DNA of 64,000 nucleotides from Micromonospora sp. NBC_00421 (GCF_036017915.1 NZ_CP107929.1:6561001-6625000); one strand, 5' to 3'. Positions 36,521 to 46,319 are shown, counted from the stretch's first letter. Notes: generated from the sequence alone by a model not told the origin. Numbers and translations: made by a program.

Positions 36521-37392
36521 TGGGTCAGAAGGTTCACCCCACTGGATTCCGGCTCGGCATCTCGACCGACTGGAAGTCCCGCTGGTTCGCGGACAAGCTC
36601 TACAAGGACTACATCGGCGAGGATGTCAAGATCCGCCGGATGATGTCCAAGGGCCTCGAGCGCGCGGGTATCTCCAAGGTCGACATCGAGCGCACCCGGG
36701 ACCGGGTCCGGGTCGACATCCACACCGCCCGGCCGGGCATCGTCATCGGCCGTAAGGGTGCGGAGGCCGACCGGATCCGCGGCGAGCTGGAGAAGCTCAC
36801 CGGCAAGCAGGTGCAGCTGAACATCATCGAGGTGAAGAACCCCGAGTCGGACGCGCAGCTGGTCGCCCAGGGCGTCGCCGAGCAGCTCTCCAGCCGGGTC
36901 AGCTTCCGTCGGGCGATGCGCAAGTCCATGCAGTCGGCGATGAAGAACCCCGTCTGCAAGGGCATCCGGGTGCAGGTCTCGGGTCGTCTCGGCGGCGCCG
37001 AGATGAGCCGGACGGAGTTCTACCGCGAGGGTCGGGTTCCGCTGCACACGCTGCGGGCCAACATCGAGTACGGCTTCTTCGAGGCCCGTACCACCTTCGG
37101 CCGGATCGGCGTGAAGGTCTGGATCTACAAGGGCGACGCCGTGCCGGGCCGGGAGGCTCCGGCCGAGGCCGGTCCGTCCCGCCCGCGTCGTGGTGAGCGT
37201 GGCGACCGGCCCGAGCGGCCGCGTCGTGGCCGGTCGGGTTCGTCCGGTACGACCGCCGGCGGTACCGAGGCCGGCCGGGCTGCCGCGACCACCATCGCGC
37301 AGCAGGCCGAGACGCCGAGCGGTGAGCCGGTCGACAGCTCCGCTGTCGCCGCGGCCGTCACCCAGCCGGCAGAAACGCAGCAGGAGGGCTGA
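36520..37392 (+). CDS. rpsC: 30S ribosomal protein S3
   Basis: A 290-residue S3, [20 protein letters not shown]. The KH domain ([20 protein letters not shown]) and the C-terminal domain ([30 protein letters not shown]) are complete by about residue 210. The remaining 80 residues are a disordered, Arg/Glu/Ala-rich tail, longer than in E. coli (233 residues). S3 forms part of the mRNA entry helicase. It is 3 nt before rplP. Confidence 0.98.
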   Translation: MGQKVHPTGFRLGISTDWKSRWFADKLYKDYIGEDVKIRRMMSKGLERAGISKVDIERTRDRVRVDIHTARPGIVIGRKGAEADRIRGELEKLTGKQVQLNIIEVKNPESDAQLVAQGVAEQLSSRVSFRRAMRKSMQSAMKNPVCKGIRVQVSGRLGGAEMSRTEFYREGRVPLHTLRANIEYGFFEARTTFGRIGVKVWIYKGDAVPGREAPAEAGPSRPRRGERGDRPERPRRGRSGSSGTTAGGTEAGRAAATTIAQQAETPSGEPVDSSAVAAAVTQPAETQQEG

Positions 37393-37395
37393 CAG

Positions 37396-37821
37396 ATGCT
37401 GATGCCGCGCAAGCCCCCGAAGGGCTTCCGCAAGCCGCACCACCCGGACCGCCACGGCGCGTCCAAGGGCGGTAACCGGGTGGTGTTCGGCGAGTTCGGG
37501 ATCCAGGCTCTCGAGCCGGCGTACGTGACCAACCGGCAGATCGAGTCGGCACGTATCGCCATGACCCGGCACATCAAGCGTGGTGGCAAGGTCTGGATCA
37601 CGGTCTTCCCGGACCAGGCCCTCACCAAGAAGCCGGCCGAGACCCGGATGGGTTCCGGTAAGGGCTCGCCCGAGTGGTGGGTCGCGAACGTCAAGCCGGG
37701 GCGGATTCTCTTCGAGATGTCGTTCCCCAACGAGCAGATCGCGCGAGAGGCGATGCGTCGCGCGATCCACAAACTCCCGATGAAGTGCCGCATTGTTACG
37801 CGCGAAGTGGGTGAATCCTGA
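37396..37821 (+). CDS. rplP: 50S ribosomal protein L16
   Basis: 141 residues starting [20 protein letters not shown]. The Arg/Lys-rich loop [20 protein letters not shown] and [20 protein letters not shown] are conserved; L16 organises the A-site tRNA elbow. A second ATG (37402) lies two codons on. The stop TGA shares its last base with rpmC (TGATG). Confidence 0.98.
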   Translation: MLMPRKPPKGFRKPHHPDRHGASKGGNRVVFGEFGIQALEPAYVTNRQIESARIAMTRHIKRGGKVWITVFPDQALTKKPAETRMGSGKGSPEWWVANVKPGRILFEMSFPNEQIAREAMRRAIHKLPMKCRIVTREVGES

Positions 37822-38057
37822 TGGCAGCGGGCGTCAAGCCTTCCGAGCTGCGTGAGCTCTCCGAGGAGGAGCTGGTCACGAAGTTGCGCGAGGCCAAGGC
37901 GGAGCTGTTCAACCTCCGCGTGCAGGCCGCCACCGGTCAGCTGGACAACAACCGGCGGTTGCAGGTCATCCGTCGGGAGATCGCCCGGATCTACACGATC
38001 ATGCGTGAGCGCGAGCTGGGTCTCTCGGCCGCGCCGACTGAGGTGACTGCATCATGA
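37821..38057 (+). CDS. rpmC: 50S ribosomal protein L29
   Basis: 78 residues, [20 protein letters not shown], with the two-helix hairpin ([40 protein letters not shown]). L29 lies near L23 at the exit tunnel. It overlaps rplP by 1 nt and rpsQ by 4 nt (ATGA). Confidence 0.98.
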   Translation: MAAGVKPSELRELSEEELVTKLREAKAELFNLRVQAATGQLDNNRRLQVIRREIARIYTIMRERELGLSAAPTEVTAS

Positions 38058-38335
38058 GCGAGACCGAGAACACCACCGCCACCGTGCGGGCCCGCCGTAA
38101 GGTTCGTGAGGGCCTGGTGGTCAGCGACAAGATGGACAAGACCGTCGTGGTCGAGGTCGAGGACCGGGTCAAGCACGCGTTGTACGGCAAGATCATGCGT
38201 CGTACCCGCAAGCTGAAGGTCCACGACGAGCAGAACGCCGCCGGCATCGGTGACCGGGTTTCGATCATGGAGACCCGGCCGCTGTCCGCCACCAAGCGTT
38301 GGCGGATCGTGGAGATCCTCGAGAAGGCCAAGTAG
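38054..38335 (+). CDS. rpsQ: 30S ribosomal protein S17
   Basis: 93 residues; an N-terminal tail ([20 protein letters not shown]) precedes the OB-fold core ([60 protein letters not shown]). It ends the S10 operon as usually drawn; a 100-nt gap with a hairpin separates it from rplN. Confidence 0.98.
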   Translation: MSETENTTATVRARRKVREGLVVSDKMDKTVVVEVEDRVKHALYGKIMRRTRKLKVHDEQNAAGIGDRVSIMETRPLSATKRWRIVEILEKAK

Positions 38336-38383
38336 CGAAGGCTCGAGCTCGGCCGGTTTCGGTCGGGCGCAGGTTCCGCCAGG

Positions 38384-38411
38384 CTCCGGCCGTCCGCGAG
38401 GGCGGCCGGAG
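38384..38411 (+). terminator. Hairpin in the rpsQ-rplN gap
   Basis: CTCCGGCCG (38384-38392) and CGGCCGGAG (38403-38411) form a perfect 9-bp stem; flanking GGTT/AACC can extend pairing after a bulge. No U-tract follows; it may mark the S10/spc boundary or be an RNA-processing site. Confidence 0.5.
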
Positions 38412-38435
38412 AACCGGCAGACATAGGAGATAGAC

Positions 38436-38804
38436 GTGATTCAGCAGGAGTCGCGACTGCGCGTCGCCGACAACACGGGTGCCCGGGAGATCCTGTGCAT
38501 CCGGGTTCTCGGTGGCTCCGGTCGGCGCTACGCGAGCATCGGCGACGTCATCGTGGCCACCGTCAAGGACGCGATCCCGGGTGCCGGTGTCAAGAAGGGC
38601 GACGTCGTCAAGGCCGTCGTCGTCCGCACCGCCAAGGAGCGTCGGCGGCCGGACGGCTCGTACATCCGTTTCGACGAGAACGCCGCCGTCATCATCAAGG
38701 ACGGCGGGGACCCGCGCGGCACCCGTATCTTCGGCCCGGTGGGCCGGGAGCTGCGGGACAAGCGGTTCATGAAGATCATTTCCCTCGCGCCGGAGGTGTT
38801 GTGA
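38436..38804 (+). CDS. rplN: 50S ribosomal protein L14
   Basis: GTG 38436 after TAGGAGATAGAC, 122 residues, [20 protein letters not shown]. Conserved [20 protein letters not shown] and the C-terminal [12 protein letters not shown] are present. L14 bridges to 16S helix 14. First gene of the spc operon; overlaps rplX by 4 nt. Confidence 0.99.
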   Translation: MIQQESRLRVADNTGAREILCIRVLGGSGRRYASIGDVIVATVKDAIPGAGVKKGDVVKAVVVRTAKERRRPDGSYIRFDENAAVIIKDGGDPRGTRIFGPVGRELRDKRFMKIISLAPEVL

Positions 38805-39121
38805 CCGTGAAGGTCAAGAAGGGCGACACGGTCATCGTCATCGCCGGCAAGGACAAGGGCGCCAAGGGCAAGGTCATCGCGGCCTACCCGCGGCAGGACA
38901 AGGTCCTCGTCGAAGGCGTGAACCGGGTCAAGAAGCACACCCGTATCAGCACCACCCAGCGTGGCGCCAAGACCGGTGGCATCGTCACCCAGGAGGCCCC
39001 GATCCACGTCTCGAACGTGCAGGTCCTGGACTCCGACGGGAACCCGACCCGGGTCGGTTACCGGTTCGACGACAACGGCCAGAAGGTCCGCATCGCGCGT
39101 AGCACCGGTAAGGACCTGTGA
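38801..39121 (+). CDS. rplX: 50S ribosomal protein L24
   Basis: GTG 38801 (overlapping the rplN stop as GTGA) gives 106 residues; GTG 38807 would give the family-standard opening MKVKKGD and 104 residues. The KOW motif [20 protein letters not shown] starts 50S assembly at the exit tunnel. [12 protein letters not shown] and [20 protein letters not shown] complete it. The TGA stop shares a base with rplE (TGATG). Confidence 0.97.
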   Translation: MTVKVKKGDTVIVIAGKDKGAKGKVIAAYPRQDKVLVEGVNRVKKHTRISTTQRGAKTGGIVTQEAPIHVSNVQVLDSDGNPTRVGYRFDDNGQKVRIARSTGKDL

Positions 39122-39690
39122 TGACCACGGCTACCGAAACCAAGACCCTGCCGCGCCTCAAGGAGCGGTACCGCAACGAGATCGTGGCCAAGCTGCAGGA
39201 GCAGCACAGCTTCGGCAACCCCATGCAGGTGCCGCGGCTGGTCAAGATCGTCGTCAACATGGGCGTCGGCGAGGCCGCTCGCGACGCCAAGCTGATCGAC
39301 GGCGCCGTCCGCGATCTGGCCACGATCACCGGCCAGAAGCCGCAGGTGCGGCGGGCCACCAAGTCGATCGCGCAGTTCAAGCTGCGTGAGGGCATGCCGA
39401 TCGGCGCGAAGGTCACCCTGCGCGGCGACCGGATGTGGGAGTTCCTGGACCGGCTGCTGTCGATCGCGCTGCCGCGTATCCGCGACTTCCGCGGCCTGGA
39501 CGGGCGCAAGCTCGACGGGCACGGCAACTACACGTTCGGCCTGACCGAGCAGTCGGTGTTCCACGAGATCGACCAGGACCGGATCGATCGCCAGCGGGGC
39601 ATGGACATCACGGTGGTCACGACCGCCACGACCGACGACGAGGGCCGGGCGCTGCTCAAGCTCCTGGGCTTCCCGTTCAAGGAGAACTGA
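39121..39690 (+). CDS. rplE: 50S ribosomal protein L5
   Basis: ATG 39121, 189 residues, [20 protein letters not shown]. Conserved [20 protein letters not shown] and the C-terminal [20 protein letters not shown] are present. L5 binds 5S rRNA and contacts P-site tRNA. It is followed by rpsN after 1 nt. Confidence 0.99.
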   Translation: MTTATETKTLPRLKERYRNEIVAKLQEQHSFGNPMQVPRLVKIVVNMGVGEAARDAKLIDGAVRDLATITGQKPQVRRATKSIAQFKLREGMPIGAKVTLRGDRMWEFLDRLLSIALPRIRDFRGLDGRKLDGHGNYTFGLTEQSVFHEIDQDRIDRQRGMDITVVTTATTDDEGRALLKLLGFPFKEN

Positions 39691-39691
39691 G

Positions 39692-39877
39692 ATGGCCAAG
39701 AAGGCGCTGATCATCAAGGCGGCTGCGAAGCCGAAGTTCTCGGTTCGCGCGTACACCCGCTGCCAGCGGTGCGGGCGTCCGAAGGCGGTCTACCGCAAGT
39801 TCGGTCTCTGCCGGGTCTGCATCCGGGAGATGGCCCACCGCGGTGAGCTGCCCGGCGTGTCCAAGGCTTCCTGGTAA
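39692..39877 (+). CDS. rpsN: 30S ribosomal protein S14, zinc-binding type
   Basis: The 61-residue product has the short zinc-ribbon form: CQRC (residues 24-27) and CRVC (40-43), so it is the C+ type rather than the longer 101-residue zinc-free paralogue. S14 is a late 30S head protein. Its place between rplE and rpsH is the standard spc order. Confidence 0.98.
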   Translation: MAKKALIIKAAAKPKFSVRAYTRCQRCGRPKAVYRKFGLCRVCIREMAHRGELPGVSKASW

Positions 39878-39926
39878 TAGCCCGGCGCGCTTCGGCGTGT
39901 CAGCTGAACTGTCTCTTCGCCGTAGG

Positions 39927-39945
39927 CCCCGGGCCGTGCCCGGGG
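39927..39945 (+). promoter_or_regulatory. Hairpin in the rpsN-rpsH gap
   Basis: CCCCGGGC-CGT-GCCCGGGG, a perfect 8-bp stem in the 96-nt gap before rpsH. It is one of few gaps inside the otherwise tightly packed operon and may be an S8-binding, processing or attenuation site; none is proven. Confidence 0.45.
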
Positions 39946-39973
39946 AACCCCGGCGAGAAAGGTTGACGAATTC

Positions 39974-40381
39974 ATGACGATGACCGACCCGATCGCAGAC
40001 ATGCTCACGCGTCTGCGTAACGCCAACCAGGCGTACCACGACCGGGTGACGATGCCCTACTCGAAGATCAAGGCGAACATCGCCGAGGTCCTCAAGGCCG
40101 AGGGTTACATCGCCACCTGGTCGGTCGAGGAGCCCGAAGAGGGTGCCGTCGGCAAGCGACTGGTCGTCGAGCTGAAGTACGGCCAGAGCCGCGAGCGCAG
40201 CCTGGCCGGCATCAAGCGCGTGTCCAAGCCCGGTCTCCGGGTGTACGCCAAGTCGGACGGGCTCCCGCGGGTGCTCGGCGGGCTGGGCGTGGCGATCATT
40301 TCGACGTCCCAGGGGCTGCTCACCGACCGGCAGGCCCGCAAGCGGAGCGTTGGCGGGGAAGTCCTCGCCTTCGTCTGGTAA
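39974..40381 (+). CDS. rpsH: 30S ribosomal protein S8
   Basis: 135 residues from ATG 39974 ([23 protein letters not shown] 39980 is an alternative). The C-terminal RNA-binding segment [20 protein letters not shown] is conserved. In E. coli S8 represses the spc operon through the rplE region. It stands 16 nt before rplF. Confidence 0.98.
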   Translation: MTMTDPIADMLTRLRNANQAYHDRVTMPYSKIKANIAEVLKAEGYIATWSVEEPEEGAVGKRLVVELKYGQSRERSLAGIKRVSKPGLRVYAKSDGLPRVLGGLGVAIISTSQGLLTDRQARKRSVGGEVLAFVW

Positions 40382-40397
40382 CGGGAGACAGGTAGAA

Positions 40398-40940
40398 ATG
40401 TCGCGTATTGGACGTAAGTCGATCCCGGTGCCTTCCGGCGTCGACATCACGATCGAGGGCCAGACCGTCAAGGTCAAGGGTCCGAAGGGCGAGCTGGCGC
40501 ACACGCTCGCCGAGCCGATCAGGGCAGAGCGGGGCGAGGACGGCCAGTTGCACGTCAACCGGCCGAACGACGAGCGCAAGGCCAAGGAGCTGCACGGCCT
40601 GAGCCGTACCCTGGTCGCCAACATGATCGTCGGGGTCACCGAGGGCTACCGTAAGAGCCTGGAGATCGCCGGCACCGGTTACCGGGTCACGGCCAAGGGC
40701 AAGGACCTCGAGTTCGCGCTCGGGTTCTCGCACCCGGTGCTGGTCCCCGCGCCGGACGGCATCACCTTCACGGTGGAGCGGCCGACCCTGTTCCACGTGG
40801 CCGGCATCGACAAGCAGCAGGTCGGTGAGGTCGCCGCCAACATCCGGAAGATCCGCCCGCCGGAGCCCTACAAGGGTAAGGGCGTCAAGTACCAGGGCGA
40901 GGTCATCCGCCGCAAGGCCGGAAAGGCAGGTAAGAAGTGA
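40398..40940 (+). CDS. rplF: 50S ribosomal protein L6
   Basis: ATG 40398 ([20 protein letters not shown]) follows GGGAGACAGGTAGAA; 180 residues. The C-terminal motif [20 protein letters not shown] binds the sarcin-ricin loop region. It overlaps rplR by 4 nt (GTGA). Confidence 0.99.
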   Translation: MSRIGRKSIPVPSGVDITIEGQTVKVKGPKGELAHTLAEPIRAERGEDGQLHVNRPNDERKAKELHGLSRTLVANMIVGVTEGYRKSLEIAGTGYRVTAKGKDLEFALGFSHPVLVPAPDGITFTVERPTLFHVAGIDKQQVGEVAANIRKIRPPEPYKGKGVKYQGEVIRRKAGKAGKK

Positions 40941-41326
40941 GCGCCACGCTGCTCAAGCGCCGCCGCGGCGTCGCCGCCAAGCGCGCCGTCGGCCGTGCGC
41001 GTCGACACTTCCGGGTCCGCAAGAACGTCAGCGGAACCGCCGAGCGTCCCCGCCTCGTGGTCACCCGTTCGCTGCGGCACATCGTCGCCCAGATCGTCGA
41101 CGACACCAAGGGTCACACCCTGGCGTCGGCCTCGACCCTGGACGCGTCGCTGCGCGGTGCGGAGGGCGACAAGAGCGCCCTGGCCGGCAAGGTCGGCGGC
41201 CTGCTCGCCGAGCGGGCCAAGGCCGCCGGTGTGTCCAAGGTCGTCTTCGACCGCGGTGGCAACCGGTACGCGGGGCGGGTCGCCGCGCTCGCCGATGCCG
41301 CCCGCGAAGCCGGGCTCGAGTTCTAG
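40937..41326 (+). CDS. rplR: 50S ribosomal protein L18
   Basis: GTG 40937, 129 residues, with Arg-rich start ([20 protein letters not shown]) and C-terminal [21 protein letters not shown]18 carries 5S rRNA into the 50S subunit with L5. It is followed by rpsE after 33 nt. Confidence 0.98.
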   Translation: MSATLLKRRRGVAAKRAVGRARRHFRVRKNVSGTAERPRLVVTRSLRHIVAQIVDDTKGHTLASASTLDASLRGAEGDKSALAGKVGGLLAERAKAAGVSKVVFDRGGNRYAGRVAALADAAREAGLEF

Positions 41327-41359
41327 AAACCCCGTCACGAGAGATAAGGAAGGCTGCTG

Positions 41360-41974
41360 ATGCCAGGTCAACAGCGCCGTGGCGGCGGGTCCGGTGGCAA
41401 CGAGGGTGGTCGCCGCGACAACCGCCGTGAGGGCGGCCGCGGAAACGCGCCCGTCGAGAAGACCCCGCACATCGAGCGGGTCGTCGCGATCAACCGCGTC
41501 GCCAAGGTCGTGAAGGGTGGTCGTCGCTTCAGCTTCACCGCCCTGGTGATCGTGGGCGACGGCGACGGTACGGTCGGCGTGGGCTACGGAAAGGCCAAGG
41601 AGGTGCCCGCGGCGATCGCCAAGGGTGTCGAGGAGGCCAAGAAGCACTTCTTCAAGGTGCCACGGATCGGTCAGTCGATCCCGCACCCGATCCAGGGTGA
41701 GGCCGCCGCCGGCGTCGTGCTGCTCAAGCCGGCGTCCGCCGGTACGGGTGTCATCGCCGGTGGCCCGGTGCGTGCCGTGCTGGAGTGCGCGGGCATCCAC
41801 GACGTGCTCTCCAAGAGCCTCGGCTCGTCCAACCCGATCAACATCGTGCACGCCACGGTGGCGGCGCTGAAGGGGCTCGAGTCCCCGGAGGCTGTCGCGG
41901 CCCGTCGTGGCCTGCCGGTCGAGGACGTCGCGCCGGCCGCCATGCTGGCGTCGCGGGCGGGGGTGGCGTCCTGA
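41360..41974 (+). CDS. rpsE: 30S ribosomal protein S5
   Basis: 204 residues. A Gly/Arg/Asn-rich N-terminal tail of about 33 residues ([20 protein letters not shown]) precedes the dsRNA-binding-like domain ([20 protein letters not shown]) whose loop is linked to spectinomycin resistance; no change is obvious. The C-terminal domain has [20 protein letters not shown]. It overlaps rpmD by 1 nt. Confidence 0.98.
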   Translation: MPGQQRRGGGSGGNEGGRRDNRREGGRGNAPVEKTPHIERVVAINRVAKVVKGGRRFSFTALVIVGDGDGTVGVGYGKAKEVPAAIAKGVEEAKKHFFKVPRIGQSIPHPIQGEAAAGVVLLKPASAGTGVIAGGPVRAVLECAGIHDVLSKSLGSSNPINIVHATVAALKGLESPEAVAARRGLPVEDVAPAAMLASRAGVAS

Positions 41975-42156
41975 TGGCGCGCCTGAAGGTCACCCAGCTC
42001 CGGTCCGCGATCGGGAGGAAGCAGAACCAGCGGCACTCGCTGCGTTCGCTCGGCCTGAAGCGGATCAACGACGTGGTGGTCAAGGAGGACCGGCCCGAGA
42101 TTCGGGGCATGATCTTCGCGGTCAGCCACCTCGTGAAGGTCGAGGAGGTCGAGTAA
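41974..42156 (+). CDS. rpmD: 50S ribosomal protein L30
   Basis: ATG 41974 shares a base with the rpsE stop. The 60-residue product reads [20 protein letters not shown], then [20 protein letters not shown] and ends [11 protein letters not shown], a complete L30. Its stop overlaps rplO by 1 nt (TAATG). Confidence 0.97.
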   Translation: MARLKVTQLRSAIGRKQNQRHSLRSLGLKRINDVVVKEDRPEIRGMIFAVSHLVKVEEVE

Positions 42157-42599
42157 TGACGATCAAGGTTCACCACCTGCGCCCCGCTCCGGGTGCCAAG
42201 ACCGCGAAGACCCGGGTGGGTCGCGGTGAGGGCTCCAAGGGCAAGACCGCGGGTCGCGGTACCAAGGGCTCGAAGGCCCGCAAGAACATCTCGGCGGCGT
42301 TCGAGGGTGGGCAGATGCCCATCCACATGCGTCTTCCGAAGATGAAGGGCTTCAAGAACAAGTTCAAGGTCGTCTTCCAGGTGGTCAACCTGGACCGGCT
42401 CGCCGAACTGTTCCCCAACGGCGGTCAGGTCGGCCCGCTGGAGCTGGTCGAGGCCGGCGCGGTCCGCAAGGGCCACCCGGTCAAGATCCTCGGCACCGGC
42501 GATCTGGGCGGGGTGACCCTCCAGGTGTCGGCGCAGGCGTTCAGCGCCTCGGCCAAGGAGAAGATCGCCGCCGCCGGTGGCTCCGTCACCGAGCTGTAG
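42156..42599 (+). CDS. rplO: 50S ribosomal protein L15
   Basis: ATG 42156, 147 residues, [20 protein letters not shown]. The Gly/Lys-rich N-terminal extension ([20 protein letters not shown]) and the globular end ([20 protein letters not shown]) are complete. Last ribosomal gene of the spc operon; a hairpin at 42614 follows. Confidence 0.98.
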   Translation: MTIKVHHLRPAPGAKTAKTRVGRGEGSKGKTAGRGTKGSKARKNISAAFEGGQMPIHMRLPKMKGFKNKFKVVFQVVNLDRLAELFPNGGQVGPLELVEAGAVRKGHPVKILGTGDLGGVTLQVSAQAFSASAKEKIAAAGGSVTEL

Positions 42600-42613
42600 G
42601 TCAGGCAATCCAT

Positions 42614-42649
42614 GGCGCCCGCTCAGTTCTCAGTGACTGGGCGGGCGCC
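42614..42649 (+). terminator. Hairpin between rplO and secY
   Basis: GGCGCCCGC (42614-42622) pairs with GCGGGCGCC (42641-42649), with CAGT/ACTG extending inside after one mismatch. It is 14 nt after rplO, so secY-adk-map may be partly uncoupled from the ribosomal genes. Confidence 0.65.
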
Positions 42650-42834
42650 CTGGTCTCCCCGGAGCGTGTGCGCCGGGTAACATCGGATTTGGTTTATGTA
42701 GCCGGGCACACCTGCCCGGAGCGGGATCGGGCTGTTAGAGTCCCTTCCCAGCCATGGATATCGGGCACTCGCCCGGCACCCACCCCGACCCGCCAGGGAC
42801 CACCACCGGGCGGCCCGCGCGCAGGAGGAAGAAG

Positions 42835-44163
42835 TTGCTGTCCGCCTTTCTCAGTGCGTTCCGTACGCCTGACCTGCGCAAGAAGCTGCTGTTCACAGTA
42901 GGCATCATCGCGGTCTACCGGCTCGGCGCTACGCTGCCCAGCCCCGGCGTCTCGTACGGCAACGTGCAGAAGTGTCTCGACAGTCTGCAGGGCCAGAACA
43001 CGGGCGTGCTCAACCTGCTCGACCTGTTCTCCGGCGGCGCGCTGTTGCAGCTCTCGGTCTTCGCGCTGGGCATCATGCCCTACATCACCGCGTCGATCAT
43101 CCTGCAGCTGCTGACGGTGGTCATCCCCCGACTGGAGCAGCTCCGCAAGGAGGGCCAGGCCGGCCAGGCGAAGATCACCCAGTACACCCGCTATCTGACC
43201 CTCGGTCTGGGCATCCTCCAGTCCTCGGCGTTCGTGGCGCTGGCCCGTTCCGGCCAGCTCTTCCAGAACCGCTGCGACCAGTTCCCGATCGTGCCCGAGG
43301 GCACCGGCATCCCGAACTGGCTGACCCTCGGCATCCTGGTCATGACGATGACCGCCGGCACCGGCATGGTGATGTGGCTCGGTGAGCTGATCACCGACCG
43401 CGGCGTCGGCAACGGCATGTCCGTCCTGATCTTCACCTCGATCGCTGCCCGGCTCCCCAGCGAAGGCTGGAAGATCAAGACCAACGAGGGCTGGGGCAAG
43501 TTCGTCCTGGTGCTCGCCCTGGTCCTGCTGGTCATCACCGCGGTCTGCTTCATCGAGCAGGCGCAGCGCCGCATCCCGGTGCAGTACGCCAAGCGGATGA
43601 TCGGCCGGCGGATGTACGGCGGCACCTCCACCTACATCCCGTTGAAGGTGAACCAGGCCGGTGTCATCCCGGTCATCTTCGCCTCGTCGCTGCTCTACCT
43701 GCCGCAGCTGGCGCTCCAGTTCTTCGACCAGACCGACCCGGGCAAGACCCAGGCCTGGATCCAGAACAACATCGTGCAGGCCGACGCGCCGCTGCACATC
43801 GTGATCTACTTCCTGCTGATCATCTTCTTCACGTACTTCTACGTGTCGATCACGTTCAACCCGACCGAGGTCGCGGACAACATGAAGAAGTACGGCGGCT
43901 TCGTGCCGGGCATCCGCCCCGGCAAGCCGACCGCCGACTACCTCGACTTCATCCTCAGCCGGATCACCCTGCCGGGCGCGCTCTACCTGGGCATCGTGGC
44001 GGTCCTGCCGAACTTCTTCTTCATCTGGCTGAACAGCCAGCAGTTCCAGAACTTCCCGTTCGGCGGCACCGCTGTGCTCATCATGGTCGGCGTCGGTCTG
44101 GAGACCGTGAAGCAGATCGAGAGCCAACTCATGCAGCGGAACTACGAAGGGTTCCTGCGGTAG
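42835..44163 (+). CDS. secY: Preprotein translocase subunit SecY
   Basis: I choose TTG 42835: CAGGAGGAAGAAG precedes it and the protein then begins MLSAFLSAFRTPDLRKKLLF, the usual actinobacterial form, of 442 residues. Ten membrane helices are visible, with the plug region after the first and the cytosolic loop AKRMIGRRMYGGTSTYIPLK. It forms the SecYEG pore. adk starts immediately after its stop. Confidence 0.97.
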   Translation: MLSAFLSAFRTPDLRKKLLFTVGIIAVYRLGATLPSPGVSYGNVQKCLDSLQGQNTGVLNLLDLFSGGALLQLSVFALGIMPYITASIILQLLTVVIPRLEQLRKEGQAGQAKITQYTRYLTLGLGILQSSAFVALARSGQLFQNRCDQFPIVPEGTGIPNWLTLGILVMTMTAGTGMVMWLGELITDRGVGNGMSVLIFTSIAARLPSEGWKIKTNEGWGKFVLVLALVLLVITAVCFIEQAQRRIPVQYAKRMIGRRMYGGTSTYIPLKVNQAGVIPVIFASSLLYLPQLALQFFDQTDPGKTQAWIQNNIVQADAPLHIVIYFLLIIFFTYFYVSITFNPTEVADNMKKYGGFVPGIRPGKPTADYLDFILSRITLPGALYLGIVAVLPNFFFIWLNSQQFQNFPFGGTAVLIMVGVGLETVKQIESQLMQRNYEGFLR

Positions 44164-44817
44164 ATGCGACTCGTTCTGGTTGGCCCGCCGGGCGCGGGCA
44201 AGGGCACACAGGCGGAGTTCGTCGCCGCACACCTCTCGGTGCCGAAGATCTCGACCGGTGACATCTTCCGGGCCAACGTCTCCCAGGGGACGCCTCTGGG
44301 AGTCGAGGCGAAGCGGTACATGGACGCGGGCAAGCTGGTCCCGGACGAGGTGACCATCAACATGGTCCGGGACCGGCTCGCCGAGCCGGACGCCTCCGAG
44401 GGCTTCCTGCTCGACGGCTTCCCGCGTACCACGCCGCAGGCCGCCGCGTTGGACAAGCTCCTCGCCGACCTGGGCACCGCGTTGGATCTGGTGCTGGAGC
44501 TGGTGGTCGACGACGACGAGGTGATCCGGCGGCTCTCCGGCCGGCGTACCTGCCGGGGCTGCGGCAAGATCTGGCACGTCGAGTTCGACGCGACCACCAA
44601 GGACGGCATCTGCGACAGGTGTGGCGCCGAGTTGTTCCAGCGCGACGACGACAAGCCGGAGACCATCGCGGCCCGACTGCGTGAGTATGCCGAGAAGACC
44701 GCACCGCTTGTCGACTACTACGGCGCCCAGAACAAACTGGTCGGGATCGACGCCACCGGGCCGGTGGAGGACGTCACGGTCCGCGCGATCGACGCGCTGC
44801 GCTCGTACGGCGGCTGA
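44164..44817 (+). CDS. adk: Adenylate kinase (zinc-LID form)
   Basis: 217 residues; ATG 44164 directly follows the secY TAG. P-loop GPPGAGKGT, the NMP-binding motif [10 protein letters not shown] and [12 protein letters not shown] are present. The LID domain carries CRGCGKIW...CDRCGAEL, four Cys for a structural zinc, as in Gram-positive long-form enzymes. It catalyses 2 ADP to ATP plus AMP. Confidence 0.98.
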   Translation: MRLVLVGPPGAGKGTQAEFVAAHLSVPKISTGDIFRANVSQGTPLGVEAKRYMDAGKLVPDEVTINMVRDRLAEPDASEGFLLDGFPRTTPQAAALDKLLADLGTALDLVLELVVDDDEVIRRLSGRRTCRGCGKIWHVEFDATTKDGICDRCGAELFQRDDDKPETIAARLREYAEKTAPLVDYYGAQNKLVGIDATGPVEDVTVRAIDALRSYGG

Positions 44818-44850
44818 CCTCGCGGCGGGACCCGGTGGATAGAGTGCGAA

Positions 44851-44877
44851 CAGCGGGGTACGTCAGGTACCCCGCTG
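44851..44877 (+). terminator. Hairpin between adk and map
   Basis: CAGCGGGGTAC-GTCAG-GTACCCCGCTG with AA before and TTT after: a perfect 11-bp stem ending 37 nt before map. It looks like an intrinsic terminator or attenuator ahead of map. Confidence 0.75.
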
Positions 44878-44913
44878 TTTCGCTGTGTGTCGGCAACGAA
44901 AGGTGATCGCTTC

Positions 44914-45765
44914 ATGCGCCGTGCCCAGCTGGACATCCAGCTGAAGACCCCTGACCAGATCGACAAGATGCGGGCCGCCGGGCTGGTGGTCGCCGAGGCC
45001 CTGCGCCGGATGAGCGCGGCGGTCGCCCCCGGGGTGAGTACGGCCGACCTCGACGCCCTCGCCGAGGCGACCATCCGGGAGGCCGGGGCGGTCCCGTCGT
45101 TCAAGGGCTACCACGGCTTCCCCGGCTCGATCTGCTCGTCTGTCAACGAGCAGGTGGTGCACGCGATCCCGGCAGCCGACCAGGTGCTCCGCGAGGGTGA
45201 CCTGATCTCGATCGACTGTGGCGCGGTGTTGGACGGCTGGCACGGCGACGCGGCGGTCACCGTCGGGGTGGGCGAGGTCGACCCGGCGCTGCTGAAGATG
45301 GCCTCGGTCGCCGAGGACGCCATGTGGGCCGGCATCGCCGCCGCCGCGCGAGGCGCCGCCAACGGCCGGGGGCGGCTCACCGACATCTCGCACGCGGTCG
45401 AGACCGCCGTCCGCAGGGGCGGCCGGTACGGCATCGTCGACGGCTACGGTGGGCACGGAATCGGCACCGAGATGCACCAGGACCCGCACGTGCTCAACCA
45501 CGGTCGTCCCGGTAAGGGGCCGCGCCTGGTGCCCGGCATGGCGCTGGCGATCGAGCCGATGATCACGATGGGCTCGCCGCGTACCGTGGAGCTGTCCGAC
45601 GGGTGGACCGTGGTCACCCGCGACCGGTCGGTGGCGGCGCACGTCGAGCATTCGATGGCGCTGCTGGAGGACGGGGTGTGGGTGCTCACCGCCTTCGACG
45701 GCGGTCGGGCCCGGCTCGGCGACCTGGTGACCGCCCGGCAGCAGGCCGACTCCCCGGCCGGCTGA
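44914..45765 (+). CDS. map: Methionine aminopeptidase type I
   Basis: From ATG 44914 (MRRAQLDIQLKTPDQIDKMR), after AAAGGTGATC, the enzyme has 283 residues. The five metal ligands are visible: two Asp in SIDCGAVLDGWHGDAAV, His in GYGGHGIGTEMH, Glu in LAIEPM and Glu in VEHSMAL; the substrate His lies in YHGFPGSICSSVNEQ. It removes initiator Met. Type Ib-like N-terminal zinc-finger or SH3-binding extensions are not present. Confidence 0.97.
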   Translation: MRRAQLDIQLKTPDQIDKMRAAGLVVAEALRRMSAAVAPGVSTADLDALAEATIREAGAVPSFKGYHGFPGSICSSVNEQVVHAIPAADQVLREGDLISIDCGAVLDGWHGDAAVTVGVGEVDPALLKMASVAEDAMWAGIAAAARGAANGRGRLTDISHAVETAVRRGGRYGIVDGYGGHGIGTEMHQDPHVLNHGRPGKGPRLVPGMALAIEPMITMGSPRTVELSDGWTVVTRDRSVAAHVEHSMALLEDGVWVLTAFDGGRARLGDLVTARQQADSPAG

Positions 45766-45921
45766 CCTCCGCTTATCCCCGGCCGCTTATCCCCGGCCAC
45801 CTGACCCCGGTCCTTCCCGGTGACGGGGCCCGACCTCTTCCCGGCCGCAAGGTGCCCCTGGTCTGGTGGCTTCTCGAACGTCGCCCGCCCGCTCGGCGTC
45901 ATGCGGCCGGGCTTTCCCAAG

Positions 45922-46019
45922 ACCAGCCGGGTGCTCGACGACCAGCCCGGGTCTTCGACGACCAGCCCGGGTCTTCGACGACCAGCCCGGGTCTTCGACG
46001 ACCAGCCGGGCTCTCGGCG
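45922..46019. repeat. 20-bp tandem repeat array
   Basis: ACCAGCCCGGGTCTTCGACG occurs three times perfectly (45941-46000), flanked by one diverged copy on each side (45922-45940 and 46001-46019). There are no spacers, so it is a minisatellite and not CRISPR. Confidence 0.9.
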
Positions 46020-46230
46020 ACCAGAGCGGCGACTTCGAGTCGGTCACCGTCCGACGCCGATGTGCGTCGGTGCGGCACCCGTTGGTGTCAGACCGCGTCC
46101 GGTGTGGGCAGACGGCCCGGGTGTGGGCAGACCGGCGGGTGTTGCCAGATGGCCCTGATCGTGATCGACAGGTGTCCGGAGCGGCTGCGGATGGCCCGGG
46201 TGTGGCTAGAGCATGTCGGGCCCTTTAGAC

Positions 46231-46286
46231 CTGATGACGTTAGCGATTCAGGCGTCAGGCGGGCCGTGAATCGGAAACGTCATCAG
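46231..46286. repeat. Palindromic intergenic element
   Basis: CTGATGACGTTAGCGATTCA (46231-46250) and TGAATCGGAAACGTCATCAG (46267-46286) are inverted with 18 of 20 matches; weaker symmetry (CATGTCG...CTTT / AAAG...CGACATG) extends to about 46213-46307. The AT-richer arms stand out in this GC-rich region, suggesting a dispersed REP/MITE-like family. It differs in sequence from the element at 16386. Confidence 0.65.
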
Positions 46287-46319
46287 CTCCAAAGCGTCGG
46301 CGACATGTGTGGGTGGGGC

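Noticed and set aside
42754..42834. Upstream extension of SecY by 27 residues
   Set aside because: TTG 42835 is preceded by AGGAGG and gives the standard SecY N-terminus.
45922..46019. 20-bp repeats as a possible CRISPR array
   Set aside because: The units are directly adjacent with no spacers, are not palindromic and no cas genes are present.
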